From assembly GCA_016938735.1 (NCBI GenBank), contig JAFGUB010000007.1:1-64000 (forward strand): a stretch of DNA of 64,000 nt. The letters run 5' to 3'. Numbering within the stretch: position 1 is the first letter of the stretch; the number at the start of each line of letters is the position of its first letter. A program made the position numbers and the translations under genes. The notes under the pieces were generated by a model that searched no databases, was not told the origin of the DNA, and worked only from the letters and a program-made list of their open reading frames with translations. Below, one piece after another: positions 29,351-38,336 of the stretch. The DNA is from Campylobacterales bacterium (GTDB lineage: Bacteria > Campylobacterota > Campylobacteria > Campylobacterales > Sulfurimonadaceae).

Positions 29351-29420
29351 GGGTTACATGTAGAGCATTATATCATAAAGTAGCCTGTCCCTATTTTTAA
29401 AGTAGCCTGTCCCTATTTTT
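29351..29420. repeat. 45-bp repeat (copy 2) followed by a 22-bp tandem duplication
   Basis: The second copy of the transposase-upstream unit occupies 29351-29395. The 22-base AAAGTAGCCTGTCCCTATTTTT occurs at 29377-29398 and again, identically, at 29399-29420, followed by shorter TGTCCCTATTTTT and TGTCCCCATTTT pieces. This marks the left edge of the DUF3137 fragment. Confidence 0.85.
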
Positions 29421-29459
29421 GTGTCCCTATTTTTGTCCCCATTTTCTGCATCCATCACC

Positions 29460-29993
29460 ATGATGCATCTCGACATCAACACACTGGCCCACCACGATGA
29501 TGACCACGGTCGCAACGAGGAGTTTTTGGGGCTCTTTGCCGTAACGCCGTTTACAAAAAAGCTGCATGGCACTACGCAAGTCACTTTTGATCTGGCCGAA
29601 AAACATCTCGGATTTGCAGGTAAAGGCATACAGCAACGCAGTAAACAGGGACTAAAACGTATCACACTGGATAATACTGCATTTGAAAAAGAGTTTGTCG
29701 TTTATGCCAGTGACCCTATAGAAGCCAATTTCATACTGACACACACTGTCATGGAACAACTTACACAACTTGTACGCTCGTACAGAGCGTACGTCACGCT
29801 GACTTTCGATAAAGATCGACTCTATATTGCCATCTTGAACGGTTACGGATTTTTCCAGCCCATAACCGAACTTGGATTTTCAAAACGCGAACTCAGCTTT
29901 AAAGATGTCGAACGCGGCATTGACGCTTTGGAACTCGCATATAAAATCGTTGAGCGGCTACGGCACCATCACCTCTTAAACCCTCTTTCTTAA
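29460..29993 (+). pseudogene. 5'-truncated DUF3137 gene
   Basis: The 177-codon frame carries the C-terminal half of the DUF3137 family: FLGLFAVTPFTKKLHGTTQV, then TLDNTAFEKEFVVYASDP, then EANFILTHTVMEQLTQLV, then FDKDRLYIAIL. Full members have about 300 residues with two membrane helices and an N-terminal half that are missing here. The break falls at the repeat cluster just upstream, so rearrangement or insertion at the repeats probably removed the 5' part. The remaining frame is open and could still be translated from the ATG pair at 29460, but I see no ribosome site. Confidence 0.7.
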
Positions 29994-30048
29994 AACTCGC
30001 TAAGCCAGAAACAGCGTATTGAACCCCCTGAAAATGGGGACAGAAAAT

Positions 30049-30114
30049 GGGGACGAGGCTACTTTAGTAAAAGGGGACAGAGTAAAAGCATAAAAGGAAA
30101 AATGGGGACAGGCT
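30049..30114. repeat. Inverted copies of the GTAG/GTCCCC repeat right of the DUF3137 fragment
   Basis: GGGGACGAGGCTACTTT at 30049-30065 is the reverse complement of the AAAGTAGCC(T)GTCCC unit with one extra base, and AATGGGGACAGGCT at 30101-30114 is a further inverted copy. Together with the units at 29377-29420 they enclose the DUF3137 fragment as an inverted-repeat-bounded segment of about 690 bases. Confidence 0.75.
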
Positions 30115-30123
30115 GAATTTCAT

Positions 30124-30366
30124 TCACGCCACCTTCTCATCCGCCACATAAAACATACTCTCAATACTGAGATGATAGTCCAGCTCTTCCCACTCTATCC
30201 CTGTTCCCATGCAGATAAAACGGTAGTTTTTGAGGATGCTTAGGCTCGCTTGCTCTAGGGGTTTGTACCAGTGCAGCGGTGTAGAGATGATGCGGTCATC
30301 CATCAGTGTTACATGTAAGTAGTTGTCATCAAAATGGACTGTCTTACCTTTGAGTAAACCACTCAT
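30124..30366 (-). CDS. DUF2442 domain protein
   Basis: An 80-residue soluble protein with the DUF2442 pattern: VHFDDNYLHVTLMDDRIISTPLHWYKPLEQAS followed by WEELDYHLSIESMFY. The family usually pairs with a DUF4160 protein in what is suspected to be a toxin-antitoxin-like module; here the DUF4160 partner gene overlaps its start but is broken. A TTACATGTAA copy encodes part of YLHVTL. Confidence 0.85.
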   Translation of the reverse strand: MSGLLKGKTVHFDDNYLHVTLMDDRIISTPLHWYKPLEQASLSILKNYRFICMGTGIEWEELDYHLSIESMFYVADEKVA

Positions 30367-30577
30367 GCCATCTCCTTATAAATTCCTCTTGATGTTGCGA
30401 TGCGATCAATAGCGCCTCTTTGAGCTCTTTGGGTTTTAGTGAACTTTGTGTTACATGTTAGCTTCTCAGCTCAATCTTGGCAAAAGTATCACCTTTCATG
30501 ACATGCACATGCATCGGCTCATGTTCGTTGGCATAAAAGAAGAACTTAAACCCGTTGTAATGGAGCAGTGTTGGCAT
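30344..30577 (-). pseudogene. DUF4160 gene with one nonsense codon
   Basis: One reading frame of 77 codons gives a complete DUF4160 protein (start MPTLLHYNGFKFFFYANEHE; end LKPKELKEALLIASQHQEEF then a Trp-rich tail) except for a TAA at 30458-30460. The stop lies within TAACATGTAA; the common palindrome TTACATGTAA in this frame would read Leu-His-Val and restore the protein. A single T-to-A change therefore explains the loss. The frame ends inside the DUF2442 gene, with a 23-base overlap, as in intact pairs. Confidence 0.82.
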
Positions 30578-30677
30578 TCTTATTCCCAAAAAACGTGAAA
30601 ACCTATTGTATGGGTTCGAGGCTGAATCTATTCTGATTCAAAGACAAGGAAATGAAAAAAAACGGGGACAAAAAAAC

Positions 30678-30696
30678 GGGGACGAGGCTGCTTTAC
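30678..30696. repeat. Inverted repeat copy at the 3' edge of the hepT remnant
   Basis: GGGGACGAGGCTGCTTTAC is a copy of the island repeat with one change from GGGGACGAGGCTACTTT. A second GGGGAC lies just to the left at 30664-30669. A more decayed copy (GGGGCGAGGTTGCTTGC) lies near 31028-31044. Confidence 0.65.
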
Positions 30697-30902
30697 GCTC
30701 ATTTTTCCATACCATCAACTCCTTTTTCATACGTTCGATTTCATTTTTAAGCAGCGGAAACTGCTCTTTTATGACCTTCCAGATGATCTCTTCATACACT
30801 TCAAAATACCAGTGAATCAACGTCATTCCCTTCTACAAAGCGATCGATCTTGTCGATACCTTGGCACATATCCTCAAGATAGAGCAGATAATTGCGCTTC
30901 AT
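30697..30902 (-). pseudogene. hepT toxin remnant with internal deletion
   Basis: The frame from the ATG at 30902 reads MKRNYLLYLEDMCQGIDKI followed by DRFVEGNDV, the start of HepT-type RNase toxins, but closes at 30801. In the next frame, from about 30828, LIHWYFEVYEEIIWKVIK matches the end of the same family. The middle of about 60 residues, including the arginine of the catalytic RX4-6H motif, is missing, and the junction is out of frame. The 3' end runs into an island repeat. Confidence 0.75.
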
Positions 30903-30976
30903 ACCGCGATTGCCTCAGCAAAAACCTGCTTGCGTAGTTCTTTTTTTAATTTGCGCTTTAAAACCAGATCCACGCA
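30899..30976 (-). pseudogene. 3' end of an mntA-type nucleotidyltransferase antitoxin
   Basis: The last 25 codons (CVDLVLKRKLKKELRKQVFA, then EAIAV and stop) match the C-terminus of MNT-domain antitoxins that pair with HepT. Its TGA overlaps the hepT ATG by four bases, the normal arrangement of this module. Everything upstream is gone and replaced by degenerate repeat sequence. Confidence 0.65.
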
Positions 30977-31109
30977 TAGGGAAGGAGATAAGCGACACTG
31001 ATCCTTGAAAGGCTATTTTGAAAACAGGGGCGAGGTTGCTTGCTGAATGTTTACATGTAAGGATAACGTCATCTACTATAGATACAATGAGGGCAAAAAA
31101 GGAGCGAAT

Positions 31110-32543
31110 ATGCCTCAAGCTGATATCGGGGTGATGGGTCTTGCGGTGATGGGTCAGAATCTGGTGCTCAATATGGCGGATCACGGGTTTGCGGTTTCGG
31201 TCTATAACCGCAGCCGCGAGACGACAGAGGACTTTATTGCGCGGTGGGTGGAGCATCGAAGCGTGGTTGGTTATGATGATCTTGAGGGCTTTGTCGCGTC
31301 GCTTCAAAGCCCGCGCAAGGTGATGCTGATGGTCAAAGCGGGTGATGCGGTCGATGCGATGATCGCTCAGCTTTTGGGGCTTTTGGAATCAGGCGACATC
31401 ATCATCGACGGGGGCAATTCGCTCTACAGCGACACCACGCGCCGGGTGAAGGCGCTGAGTGAGCGGGGGCTGCATTTTGTGGGTTCTGGCGTCTCAGGCG
31501 GTGAAGAGGGGGCGAGGCACGGCCCTTCGATGATGCCCGGTGGCGACGTGGGGGCATGGGAGCAGGTTAGGCCCATTTTTCAAGCCATCAGCGCCAAGGT
31601 CGATGGTGAGCCCTGCTGCGACTGGGTGGGGCCGGAGGGTTCGGGGCATTATGTCAAGATGGTACACAACGGCATCGAGTACGGCGACATGCAGCTCATC
31701 GCCGAGGCCTACTGGCTGCTGCGCTACGGCGTGGGGCTGGATGTGGCGGAGTGCGCGGAGGTTTTTGCGCGCTGGAACGAAGGTGTGCTCGATTCGTACC
31801 TGATCGAGATCACCGCTCATATCCTTACCTTCAAAGACAGTGATGGCTCACCGCTGATCGACAAGATCCGCGACAACGCGGGCCAGAAAGGCACCGGCAA
31901 ATGGACGGGCATCAGTGCGCTCGAACTGGGCGTGCCGCTGAGTCTGATTACCGAATCGGTCTATGCCCGCTGCCTCTCATCCTTGGTGCGTCAAGAGGGA
32001 AAAGCTTTACATGTAAGCCTGCCGTCAGGGGAGCGCAACGCGATGATCGACGCGATCAGGGGGGCACTGTATGCCTCCAAGATCATCTCCTATACCCAGG
32101 GCTATATGCTGCTGCGCGAGGCGGCCAAACACTACGGCTGGGCGCTCAACTACGGGGGCATTGCGCTGATGTGGCGCGGCGGCTGCATCATCCGCAGCCG
32201 ATTTTTGGGCGAGATCCGACGCGCCTACACCCAAAACCCCGCTTTGGAGCATCTGTTGCATGATGCGTTTTTTGCCTCCGCGCTGAGCGAGGCCGAGGCG
32301 TCGTGGCGTAGGGCGGTGGTGTTTGCCATAGACTCCGCGCTCCCTATTCCGGCGATGAGTTCAGCTCTTGCTTTTTATGACGGCCTTCATAGTCCACGTC
32401 TCCCGACGGCTCTGGTGCAGGCGCAGCGTGACTACTTCGGAGCGCACGGGTATGGGCGCATCGACGCGGACGCTTCAGAGACCTTTCACACCGACTGGAT
32501 CGGTTCGGGCGGGCTGGCGCGCTCGGGAAGCTACGAGGTGTGA
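31110..32543 (+). CDS. gnd: 6-phosphogluconate dehydrogenase, decarboxylating
   Basis: The 477-residue enzyme oxidises 6-phosphogluconate to ribulose-5-phosphate with NADPH. The cofactor site is [20 protein letters not shown] at residues 7-26, the substrate site [21 protein letters not shown] near residue 127, and [17 protein letters not shown] near residue 183 carries the catalytic lysine. The ATG at 31110 has AAAAAGGAG upstream. zwf follows after one base, so the oxidative pentose phosphate pathway forms an operon. Confidence 0.97.
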   Translation: MPQADIGVMGLAVMGQNLVLNMADHGFAVSVYNRSRETTEDFIARWVEHRSVVGYDDLEGFVASLQSPRKVMLMVKAGDAVDAMIAQLLGLLESGDIIIDGGNSLYSDTTRRVKALSERGLHFVGSGVSGGEEGARHGPSMMPGGDVGAWEQVRPIFQAISAKVDGEPCCDWVGPEGSGHYVKMVHNGIEYGDMQLIAEAYWLLRYGVGLDVAECAEVFARWNEGVLDSYLIEITAHILTFKDSDGSPLIDKIRDNAGQKGTGKWTGISALELGVPLSLITESVYARCLSSLVRQEGKALHVSLPSGERNAMIDAIRGALYASKIISYTQGYMLLREAAKHYGWALNYGGIALMWRGGCIIRSRFLGEIRRAYTQNPALEHLLHDAFFASALSEAEASWRRAVVFAIDSALPIPAMSSALAFYDGLHSPRLPTALVQAQRDYFGAHGYGRIDADASETFHTDWIGSGGLARSGSYEV

Positions 32544-32544
32544 G

Positions 32545-34020
32545 ATGGCTGCTTTTGTGATCTTCGGGGCGACGGGCAATTTGTCGCTCTCCAAACTGAT
32601 GCCCGCTTTTTACCACCTTGAGGCGGCCTCCAAGCTCGAAGCCGATCTGCGCATCCTCGCCATCGGTCGGCGCGACTACACGACACCGCAGTGGCATGAA
32701 CTGATCCAGACGCAGCTTTCCAAAAGTGCGCGCGGCGGTTTGGATGCAGCCACATGGCAGCGGCTTTGTACCAAAATGGTCTATGTCAAGATGGATACGA
32801 GCAATGAAGCAAGTTACGACGCGCTCAAGGAGGCTTTAGATGGTAGCAGCGGCGGCGTGGCCTACTACCTCTCGATGGCCCCTTCAGAGTATGGGGTGGT
32901 GGTGAGGGCACTGCACAACACGGGCTTGCTTGATGAAGCGCAGGGGTTTAGGCGCGTGGTGCTTGAGAAGCCCTTTGGCTACGACGAGGCTTCGGCCAAG
33001 GCGCTGCAGCACCATCTGGAGCGCTACTTGCGTGAAGAGCAGATCTACCGGATTGATCACTACCTCGGCAAAAGTATGGTGCAAAACCTGCTGGTCTTTC
33101 GTTTTGCCAATATCCTTATGGAGCCGCTGTGGAACCGCAACTACATTGACCATATCCAGATCACCCACGCCGAAGATCGCCCCATCGGCAGCCGCGCGGG
33201 CTATTACGACGGCAGCGGGGCGATGCGCGACATGATCCAAAGCCACCTGCTGCAACTGCTCGCACTCGTGGCGATGGAGCCGCCGGCAAGCATGGACGCC
33301 GAAGCGCTGCGCGATGAGAAGGTGAAGCTGCTGCGCTCCATCCGCCCCATCGCCAAAAATCAGGTCAATGCCCAAGCCTACCGCGCGCAGTACAGCGAAG
33401 GCTCAATCAAAGGTGAGCGGGTCAAAGCGTATCTGAGCGAGGAGGGGGTGGCCAAAGAGAGCATGACGGAGACCTACGCCGCGCTCAAGCTCTACATCGA
33501 CAACTGGCGCTGGGAGGGGGTGCCTTTTTATATCCAGAGCGGTAAAAATATGGCCAAGAGCCAGACGCTCATCTCGGTCTGCTTCAAACATCCGCCGCAG
33601 CAGTTTTTCAAACCCTCTCAGGTGCGCAAAATGGAGCCCAACTGGATCATTTTTCGCGTCCAGCCCGATGAGGCGATCAAGATTGAGATGACCGCCAAGC
33701 AGCCCGGACTTTCGTTGGCTACTCAGCAGCTGAGCCTCGATGCCAGCCTGCTGCCTTGCGGGCCGATCGGCGATGCTTATGAAGATCTGCTGCTAGATGT
33801 GCTGCGCGGCGACCGATCGCTCTTTTTACGCTACGATGAAGTCCGCGCGGCGTGGAAGGTGGTCGATCCCGTGATCGAGAGCTGGGCGAGTAACCGCAGC
33901 TTTATCGATACCTATGTTTCGGGCAGTTGGGGGCCCAAGGAGGCCAACAAACTCTTTGAACAGCCCCATCAAGAGTGGCGCTTTAACGACTCCGTGGACA
34001 AAGCGCCATGCGCCCTTTAG
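32545..34020 (+). CDS. zwf: Glucose-6-phosphate 1-dehydrogenase
   Basis: The 491-residue enzyme makes 6-phosphogluconolactone and NADPH. The dinucleotide fold is [20 protein letters not shown] at residues 4-23, the active site [14 protein letters not shown] near residue 170, and the structural block [11 protein letters not shown] precedes it. The ATG at 32545 lies one base after the gnd stop. Its 3' end overlaps the convergent diguanylate cyclase gene by four bases. No 6-phosphogluconolactonase gene is adjacent. Confidence 0.97.
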   Translation: MAAFVIFGATGNLSLSKLMPAFYHLEAASKLEADLRILAIGRRDYTTPQWHELIQTQLSKSARGGLDAATWQRLCTKMVYVKMDTSNEASYDALKEALDGSSGGVAYYLSMAPSEYGVVVRALHNTGLLDEAQGFRRVVLEKPFGYDEASAKALQHHLERYLREEQIYRIDHYLGKSMVQNLLVFRFANILMEPLWNRNYIDHIQITHAEDRPIGSRAGYYDGSGAMRDMIQSHLLQLLALVAMEPPASMDAEALRDEKVKLLRSIRPIAKNQVNAQAYRAQYSEGSIKGERVKAYLSEEGVAKESMTETYAALKLYIDNWRWEGVPFYIQSGKNMAKSQTLISVCFKHPPQQFFKPSQVRKMEPNWIIFRVQPDEAIKIEMTAKQPGLSLATQQLSLDASLLPCGPIGDAYEDLLLDVLRGDRSLFLRYDEVRAAWKVVDPVIESWASNRSFIDTYVSGSWGPKEANKLFEQPHQEWRFNDSVDKAPCAL

Positions 34021-34964
34021 CGCTGGGTGTTGATCCGAAAACGCATTCGGTTGCGCCCTTCGTTTTTGGCGCTGTAGAGCCGCTCGTCGGCGGCGTGTAG
34101 CAGCTCATCGAGGCTTTCGCTGCCGTTGTATTCGGCCAGACCGATGCTAACGGTAAATTGGATGGTGCCGTCTTGTAAATCGAGGCTGATGTGCTCAATC
34201 TCGTCGCGGATGCGGTCAAGTTTTTGTACGATCTGCGTGTCGCTTTCGGATTCGAGCAGCAAGGCGAACTCTTCGCCCCCGATGCGCCCAAAGAGGTCCT
34301 CTTCGTCGATGCGCGATTCGACGTGGCGGCAAAAGGCCACAAGCGCGGCGTCGCCGGCTTGGTGGCCGTAGCGGTCGTTGATCTGTTTGAAATGATCCAG
34401 ATCGAGCATCGCGGCAAAAAGCCGTGTGTGAGGGGGTTTGGTGCTTAGACGTTCGAGCGCGAGTTTGAAGAAGTGGCCGCGGTTGTGAATGAGTGTCAGT
34501 GCGTCGGTGGTGGCGAGCTTCTCAAGCATGCGGTTCGCCTCTTGCAGCTTTTTGGTCTGAATCGCCAGCGCCGTGTGGGTTTTGATCATCGAAGCCTGAA
34601 TCTCTTTTTGCTCCGTGATATCGATGAGGATGGCATAGCGCACCGTGCGCCCATCAGGCCAGTTTACCAACTCGTCGTGGCTTTGGAACCAGCGGTCGCT
34701 CCCTTCGTCAAAAAAGGTGTGGATGAGTTTGTCATTCTTATAGATTTTTCCGCGCTGCTTAAGTTCGGGGATGGTACACCAACTGCATACCTCTTCTTGA
34801 CCGAAGACCTTTTTCCAGCAGAACTCTTCGCGTGGGGCGTAGAGGGTTTCGCTCATCTGCTTGTTGGCATAGACGATTTCATAGGTTTCGATATCGACGG
34901 CGTAGGTCGCAAAGGGGATGACATCAAGCAGGGCTTCGAAAATACGGTTCTCTTGCATCATCAC
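34017..34964 (-). CDS. PAS-GGDEF diguanylate cyclase
   Basis: A cytosolic 315-residue protein with a PAS domain at residues 8-125 that includes an unusual VCSWCTIP cysteine pair, a short coiled coil, and a GGDEF domain with the active site [13 protein letters not shown] near residue 235 and the substrate block [18 protein letters not shown]. It should make c-di-GMP. It is the last gene of the porin/kinase/CheX/CheY operon and overlaps cheY by four bases, so it is the probable output enzyme. Confidence 0.9.
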   Translation of the reverse strand: MMMQENRIFEALLDVIPFATYAVDIETYEIVYANKQMSETLYAPREEFCWKKVFGQEEVCSWCTIPELKQRGKIYKNDKLIHTFFDEGSDRWFQSHDELVNWPDGRTVRYAILIDITEQKEIQASMIKTHTALAIQTKKLQEANRMLEKLATTDALTLIHNRGHFFKLALERLSTKPPHTRLFAAMLDLDHFKQINDRYGHQAGDAALVAFCRHVESRIDEEDLFGRIGGEEFALLLESESDTQIVQKLDRIRDEIEHISLDLQDGTIQFTVSIGLAEYNGSESLDELLHAADERLYSAKNEGRNRMRFRINTQR

Positions 34965-35356
34965 TCTTCCAAAAACTCGTCGCTCTCGCGTCGGTATTCG
35001 GTGAAAATCTCGCCGATTGATTGCTCTAGCTTCTCATGGGTGATGGGTTTGAGGATATAGCCTACGGCTCCGGCTTGGATCGATTTAATGACCATCTCCT
35101 CTTGTCCGTGGGAGGTGACCATCACCACTTTGGCGCTCAGGTCAATCTGCATGATGGCGCGCAGCGCAGTAATGCCGTCCATGTCGGGCATGGTGATATC
35201 CATCGTCACAAAGTCGGCGCGCTCTTGGGTGTAGGCTGTGATCGCCTCTTGCGCGTTTTGGGCGTTGAAGATCACACTGTGTCCTAAATCTTCGACGATT
35301 TTGGCGATCTTTTTACGGATGATCAAAGAGTCATCGACGATCATGATTTTTAGCAT
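34961..35356 (-). CDS. CheY-like single-domain response regulator
   Basis: A 131-residue receiver domain with the acidic pocket at Asp8/Asp9, phosphoacceptor Asp53 (TMDITMPDMDG), Thr/Ser at 81/82 and Lys103 (ILKPIT). It has no output domain. It starts one base after the cheX stop and overlaps the cyclase gene, so it most likely receives phosphate from the CheA-like kinase of the same operon. Confidence 0.92.
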   Translation of the reverse strand: MLKIMIVDDSLIIRKKIAKIVEDLGHSVIFNAQNAQEAITAYTQERADFVTMDITMPDMDGITALRAIMQIDLSAKVVMVTSHGQEEMVIKSIQAGAVGYILKPITHEKLEQSIGEIFTEYRRESDEFLEE

Positions 35357-35836
35357 CTACTGCTCCTTTTGGGGTTGCTCAGAATTGATCACGCTGATCG
35401 AGAGGGCGCCGTGGGCGGTGCGCAGCTCTGAGGTGGTGAGTTTGGCGGTTTTGTATTTGGTGATGCTCGCAGCGTCGCTGATGGTGATGGGCGGCGTGAT
35501 GGTCACCCCTTTGCCGCGTCCCGGAAAGGTGGGCAGGGCCAGACCGATGATGGTGTTGATCACCTCGCCGCAAACGCTGTCGCGCACCTCTTCGAGCTCG
35601 TCGCTTGCGACCGCTTCACCATCCATAAAACGGCTCATAAGGTGGTCGAGTATCGGGGTTTCAAAGCTGATCAGTACCATCAGCGACAAGCTTCCGCCCG
35701 TGGCGATCATCGAGGTGTAGGATTTGAGCAGTAGCTTTTGGACGTCGTTGTTTTGGGTCGTGATGGAGACGATAGGCGTGTTCATATCCTCTTCAAGAAA
35801 GAGGCGGCTTTGAAGCAGTAGGGCGTCTTGGATCAT
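35357..35836 (-). CDS. CheX/CheC-type phosphatase
   Basis: A 159-residue protein of the CheX/CheC family. The catalytic Glu-x-x-Asn pair is seen in SVCGEVINTIIGLAL near residues 87-101, so it should dephosphorylate a receiver protein, here the adjacent CheY. It overlaps the kinase gene by four bases. Only one such motif is visible, as in CheX. Confidence 0.82.
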   Translation of the reverse strand: MIQDALLLQSRLFLEEDMNTPIVSITTQNNDVQKLLLKSYTSMIATGGSLSLMVLISFETPILDHLMSRFMDGEAVASDELEEVRDSVCGEVINTIIGLALPTFPGRGKGVTITPPITISDAASITKYKTAKLTTSELRTAHGALSISVINSEQPQKEQ

Positions 35837-38328
35837 AGGGACTCCTTAAGTGGGATGGTCAGTTCAAACGTGGTGCCCGCATCTTTACATGTAGTGATGC
35901 GTACCGCCCCGCCTAAACGCTCAAGCTCTTGATAAAACGCACTCAGTCCCATGCCTCTACCTGAAAGGGTTGAGACCTCCTCTTTGGTCGAGAGCTCGGC
36001 ATCAAAGATATGCCGATAGAGCACTTCATCATCCAGTGCGTCGGTGTCGATACCGCGTTCTCGTAGCCGCGCGATGAGGCGATCTTTGTCGATCCCTGCA
36101 CCGTCATCAGCGATAGTGAGATGGAGCATATCTTTTTCTTGCTTGAAAGTACAGATAAGCGCCCCTTTTTCCTCTTTGTTTTTGCTCAGGCGCTCTTCGG
36201 GCAGCTCAATACCGTGATCGAGGCTGTTGCGAAAGAGGTGGATCAGGGATTTGACCCAAGGCCGGAAGTGATCAGGGACGCTAAGCTGCGCATCGCCGTG
36301 TAGCTGCAAGGGATAGAGCTCTTTGTGTAGTTTGGCTGCCAGATCGGTACATAACGCGATGTAGGGGTGCAGCAGTACGGAGAGTTTGGGTCGAGTGAGG
36401 GTCTCTACAAAGCTGACGAGCGAGGCACATTTGGGATCGGCCTGTGCGTGGGCGTTAAAGAGCTGCGTCACTTTTTCATGCAGCGTGTTGATCTGCGCGG
36501 CCTCGATCTTGACAAAACGTTCACCATCGACAAAAGTGTCGCTAAGCACCGAGCGTAGGATCTGTAGGTCATCTTCAAGCGCCTCAAGCGGTTCGGAGGC
36601 GCAGAGCAGACTTTTGAGGGTTTCATTGTCGCTATGGGCACTACGAAGCATCTGTGAGAGCTGCGATTCGATCTCATGGAGTGCTTCGACACTGCGGTAC
36701 ATGTAAAGCTGCGCAAAGGTGCCTTTGAGGGTGTGGATAGCACGGTAGGCTTCGCTGAGGTTGTACAGCGGCGTTTTGTGCGGGTCGATCATGCACGCTG
36801 AAGAGCCGTAGCGCTTGTGCAGTTCCGCCTTGGCTTCGAAAAAGGTATCACTCTCGCTTACGACGGCAACGATCATCTTCAGCCGCTCTTGCTCTTGCGC
36901 CACTTTTTTTTCCAGTCTTTTTTCGGCGGAGACATTGGTGAGAATCATCATAATCGTCTGGGTGTCGATGATACGGTATTCGAGTTTAAGTGCGCGTTTG
37001 CGGTGCAGCACAAAGGAGGGGAGCAGCGAGAGCAGCGCTTTTTGCGAAAGCTCCTCAGAGGCATCGAGCGCAGCGGCAACGGTCTGTTCAAAGAGCGCCT
37101 GTTTGGCTTCGCTCTCAAAAAGCAGCAGGTTGATCTTGGCGCTTGCGATGGTGTCGCCGAGGTAGGATTGGCAGGCTTTGGAGTAGGTGTCGTGGATGCG
37201 GCAGTCGCGTCCAAACGACAAAAAGCCCTGACCTGCGTAATCCAGCAGCAGTTGCACCTGCCGTTTGGCTTGGGCGATTTGCGTGTTGAGCTGGCGCAGT
37301 TTGCGGTTCCATACACCAAAGCCCGCCAGCACGAGTGCCACAGCGGCGAGGATCTTCCATATCAAAGCGTAATCGACGATCTGCTCTTGCATGATCGAGG
37401 GAGGGTAGATGAGTCCATCGGTATCGAGCGTGGCTTTGGTGATATCGAGCAGCTTGTAGGTTTGGGCGATCTGGCTGATGATGGCGGGTTTGAAGCTGCC
37501 GAAGTTGGGCGTACCGTAGCCGCTAAGGGATTTGATCGTTTCGCCCTCATAAATCAGGTGTTCGAGCGATTTGTTTTGGGTGTTGTAGTGTTTTTGGATC
37601 ACCAAAGCACTCTCTTCGATGTGATCGAAGGCGTAGAGCCACCCTTTGCGTGAGGCGGCGTAAAAGGCATCGATCAGTTCGGGATCACGCGCTGCAAGTG
37701 AGCGGGAGGTGAAGAGGATGTTGTCGTAGAAGTCAAAGCCATGATCGGAGGGGTTGAAGATCGTGTAGGAGAGGTTGCGCTCGATCATATGAAAGGGTTC
37801 GTTGGAGAGATAGGCCGACATCGCGTCGGTGGTACCGTCGATGAGATCTTCAATGTCAAAGGAGTGCACCTGCGCTTCATAGTCTGATTCGCCAATATTG
37901 TTGGTGCGTAGCATCGCGCTGAGCGAGGCCATAGCAACCTGATTGGGGGTGACCATCACCTTTTTACCCTTGAGATCGCTTACATGTAAGAGATCGTCGC
38001 GCTTTTTGGTCAGCAGTACAAAAGGGGAGGTCTGAAAGGTGGTGGTGATGAGATAGAGCGGTTTGCCCTGCATCGCCTCTAAAATAAGGCCCGATCCGTC
38101 CAGCCCAAAATCGCTCTCGCCGCGCAGTACCGAGCCGGGGATATCCAGACCGAAGCTGTACTCTTTAAAACGTACATCCAGCCCCGCGTCGCGGTAAAAG
38201 CCCTTCTCTTGGGCCATATAATAGCCGGCAAACTCAAACTGATGTTTCCAAAGCAGTTGCAGCGTCACCTGCTTTTGGGCGTGCAGCGACAGAGACATAA
38301 GCAAAAAAAGCAGAGCAAAGAGGCGCAT
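35833..38328 (-). CDS. Hybrid sensor: NMT1/THI5-like binding domain fused to CheA-like kinase
   Basis: An 831-residue protein. A signal peptide (1-17) leads to a periplasmic NMT1/THI5-type solute-binding domain (about 20-315; QLLWKHQFEFAGYYMAQEKG and FGLDGSGLILEAM), a membrane helix near 325-343, a linker and PAS-like region (355-480), an Hpt domain with RAIHTLKGTFAQL near residue 535, and a HATPase of CheA type with LIHLFRNSLDHGIELPEE, IADDGAGID and GRGMGLSAF. There is no CheW-like or receiver domain. NMT1-type proteins bind pyrimidine thiamine precursors and similar molecules, so the ligand may be of that kind. It lies between a Tsx-like porin and cheX-cheY. Confidence 0.88.
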   Translation of the reverse strand: MRLFALLFLLMSLSLHAQKQVTLQLLWKHQFEFAGYYMAQEKGFYRDAGLDVRFKEYSFGLDIPGSVLRGESDFGLDGSGLILEAMQGKPLYLITTTFQTSPFVLLTKKRDDLLHVSDLKGKKVMVTPNQVAMASLSAMLRTNNIGESDYEAQVHSFDIEDLIDGTTDAMSAYLSNEPFHMIERNLSYTIFNPSDHGFDFYDNILFTSRSLAARDPELIDAFYAASRKGWLYAFDHIEESALVIQKHYNTQNKSLEHLIYEGETIKSLSGYGTPNFGSFKPAIISQIAQTYKLLDITKATLDTDGLIYPPSIMQEQIVDYALIWKILAAVALVLAGFGVWNRKLRQLNTQIAQAKRQVQLLLDYAGQGFLSFGRDCRIHDTYSKACQSYLGDTIASAKINLLLFESEAKQALFEQTVAAALDASEELSQKALLSLLPSFVLHRKRALKLEYRIIDTQTIMMILTNVSAEKRLEKKVAQEQERLKMIVAVVSESDTFFEAKAELHKRYGSSACMIDPHKTPLYNLSEAYRAIHTLKGTFAQLYMYRSVEALHEIESQLSQMLRSAHSDNETLKSLLCASEPLEALEDDLQILRSVLSDTFVDGERFVKIEAAQINTLHEKVTQLFNAHAQADPKCASLVSFVETLTRPKLSVLLHPYIALCTDLAAKLHKELYPLQLHGDAQLSVPDHFRPWVKSLIHLFRNSLDHGIELPEERLSKNKEEKGALICTFKQEKDMLHLTIADDGAGIDKDRLIARLRERGIDTDALDDEVLYRHIFDAELSTKEEVSTLSGRGMGLSAFYQELERLGGAVRITTCKDAGTTFELTIPLKESL

Positions 38329-38336
38329 AAGGAGTC

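Noticed and set aside
29377-29460. CRISPR-like short repeats
   Set aside because: The units are tandem without unique spacers and no cas genes are present in the window.
30915-31307. Reverse open frame of 130 codons
   Set aside because: Its coding likeness comes from another frame that ends an MNT antitoxin, and its right part lies antisense to gnd; no ribosome site or family match in this frame.
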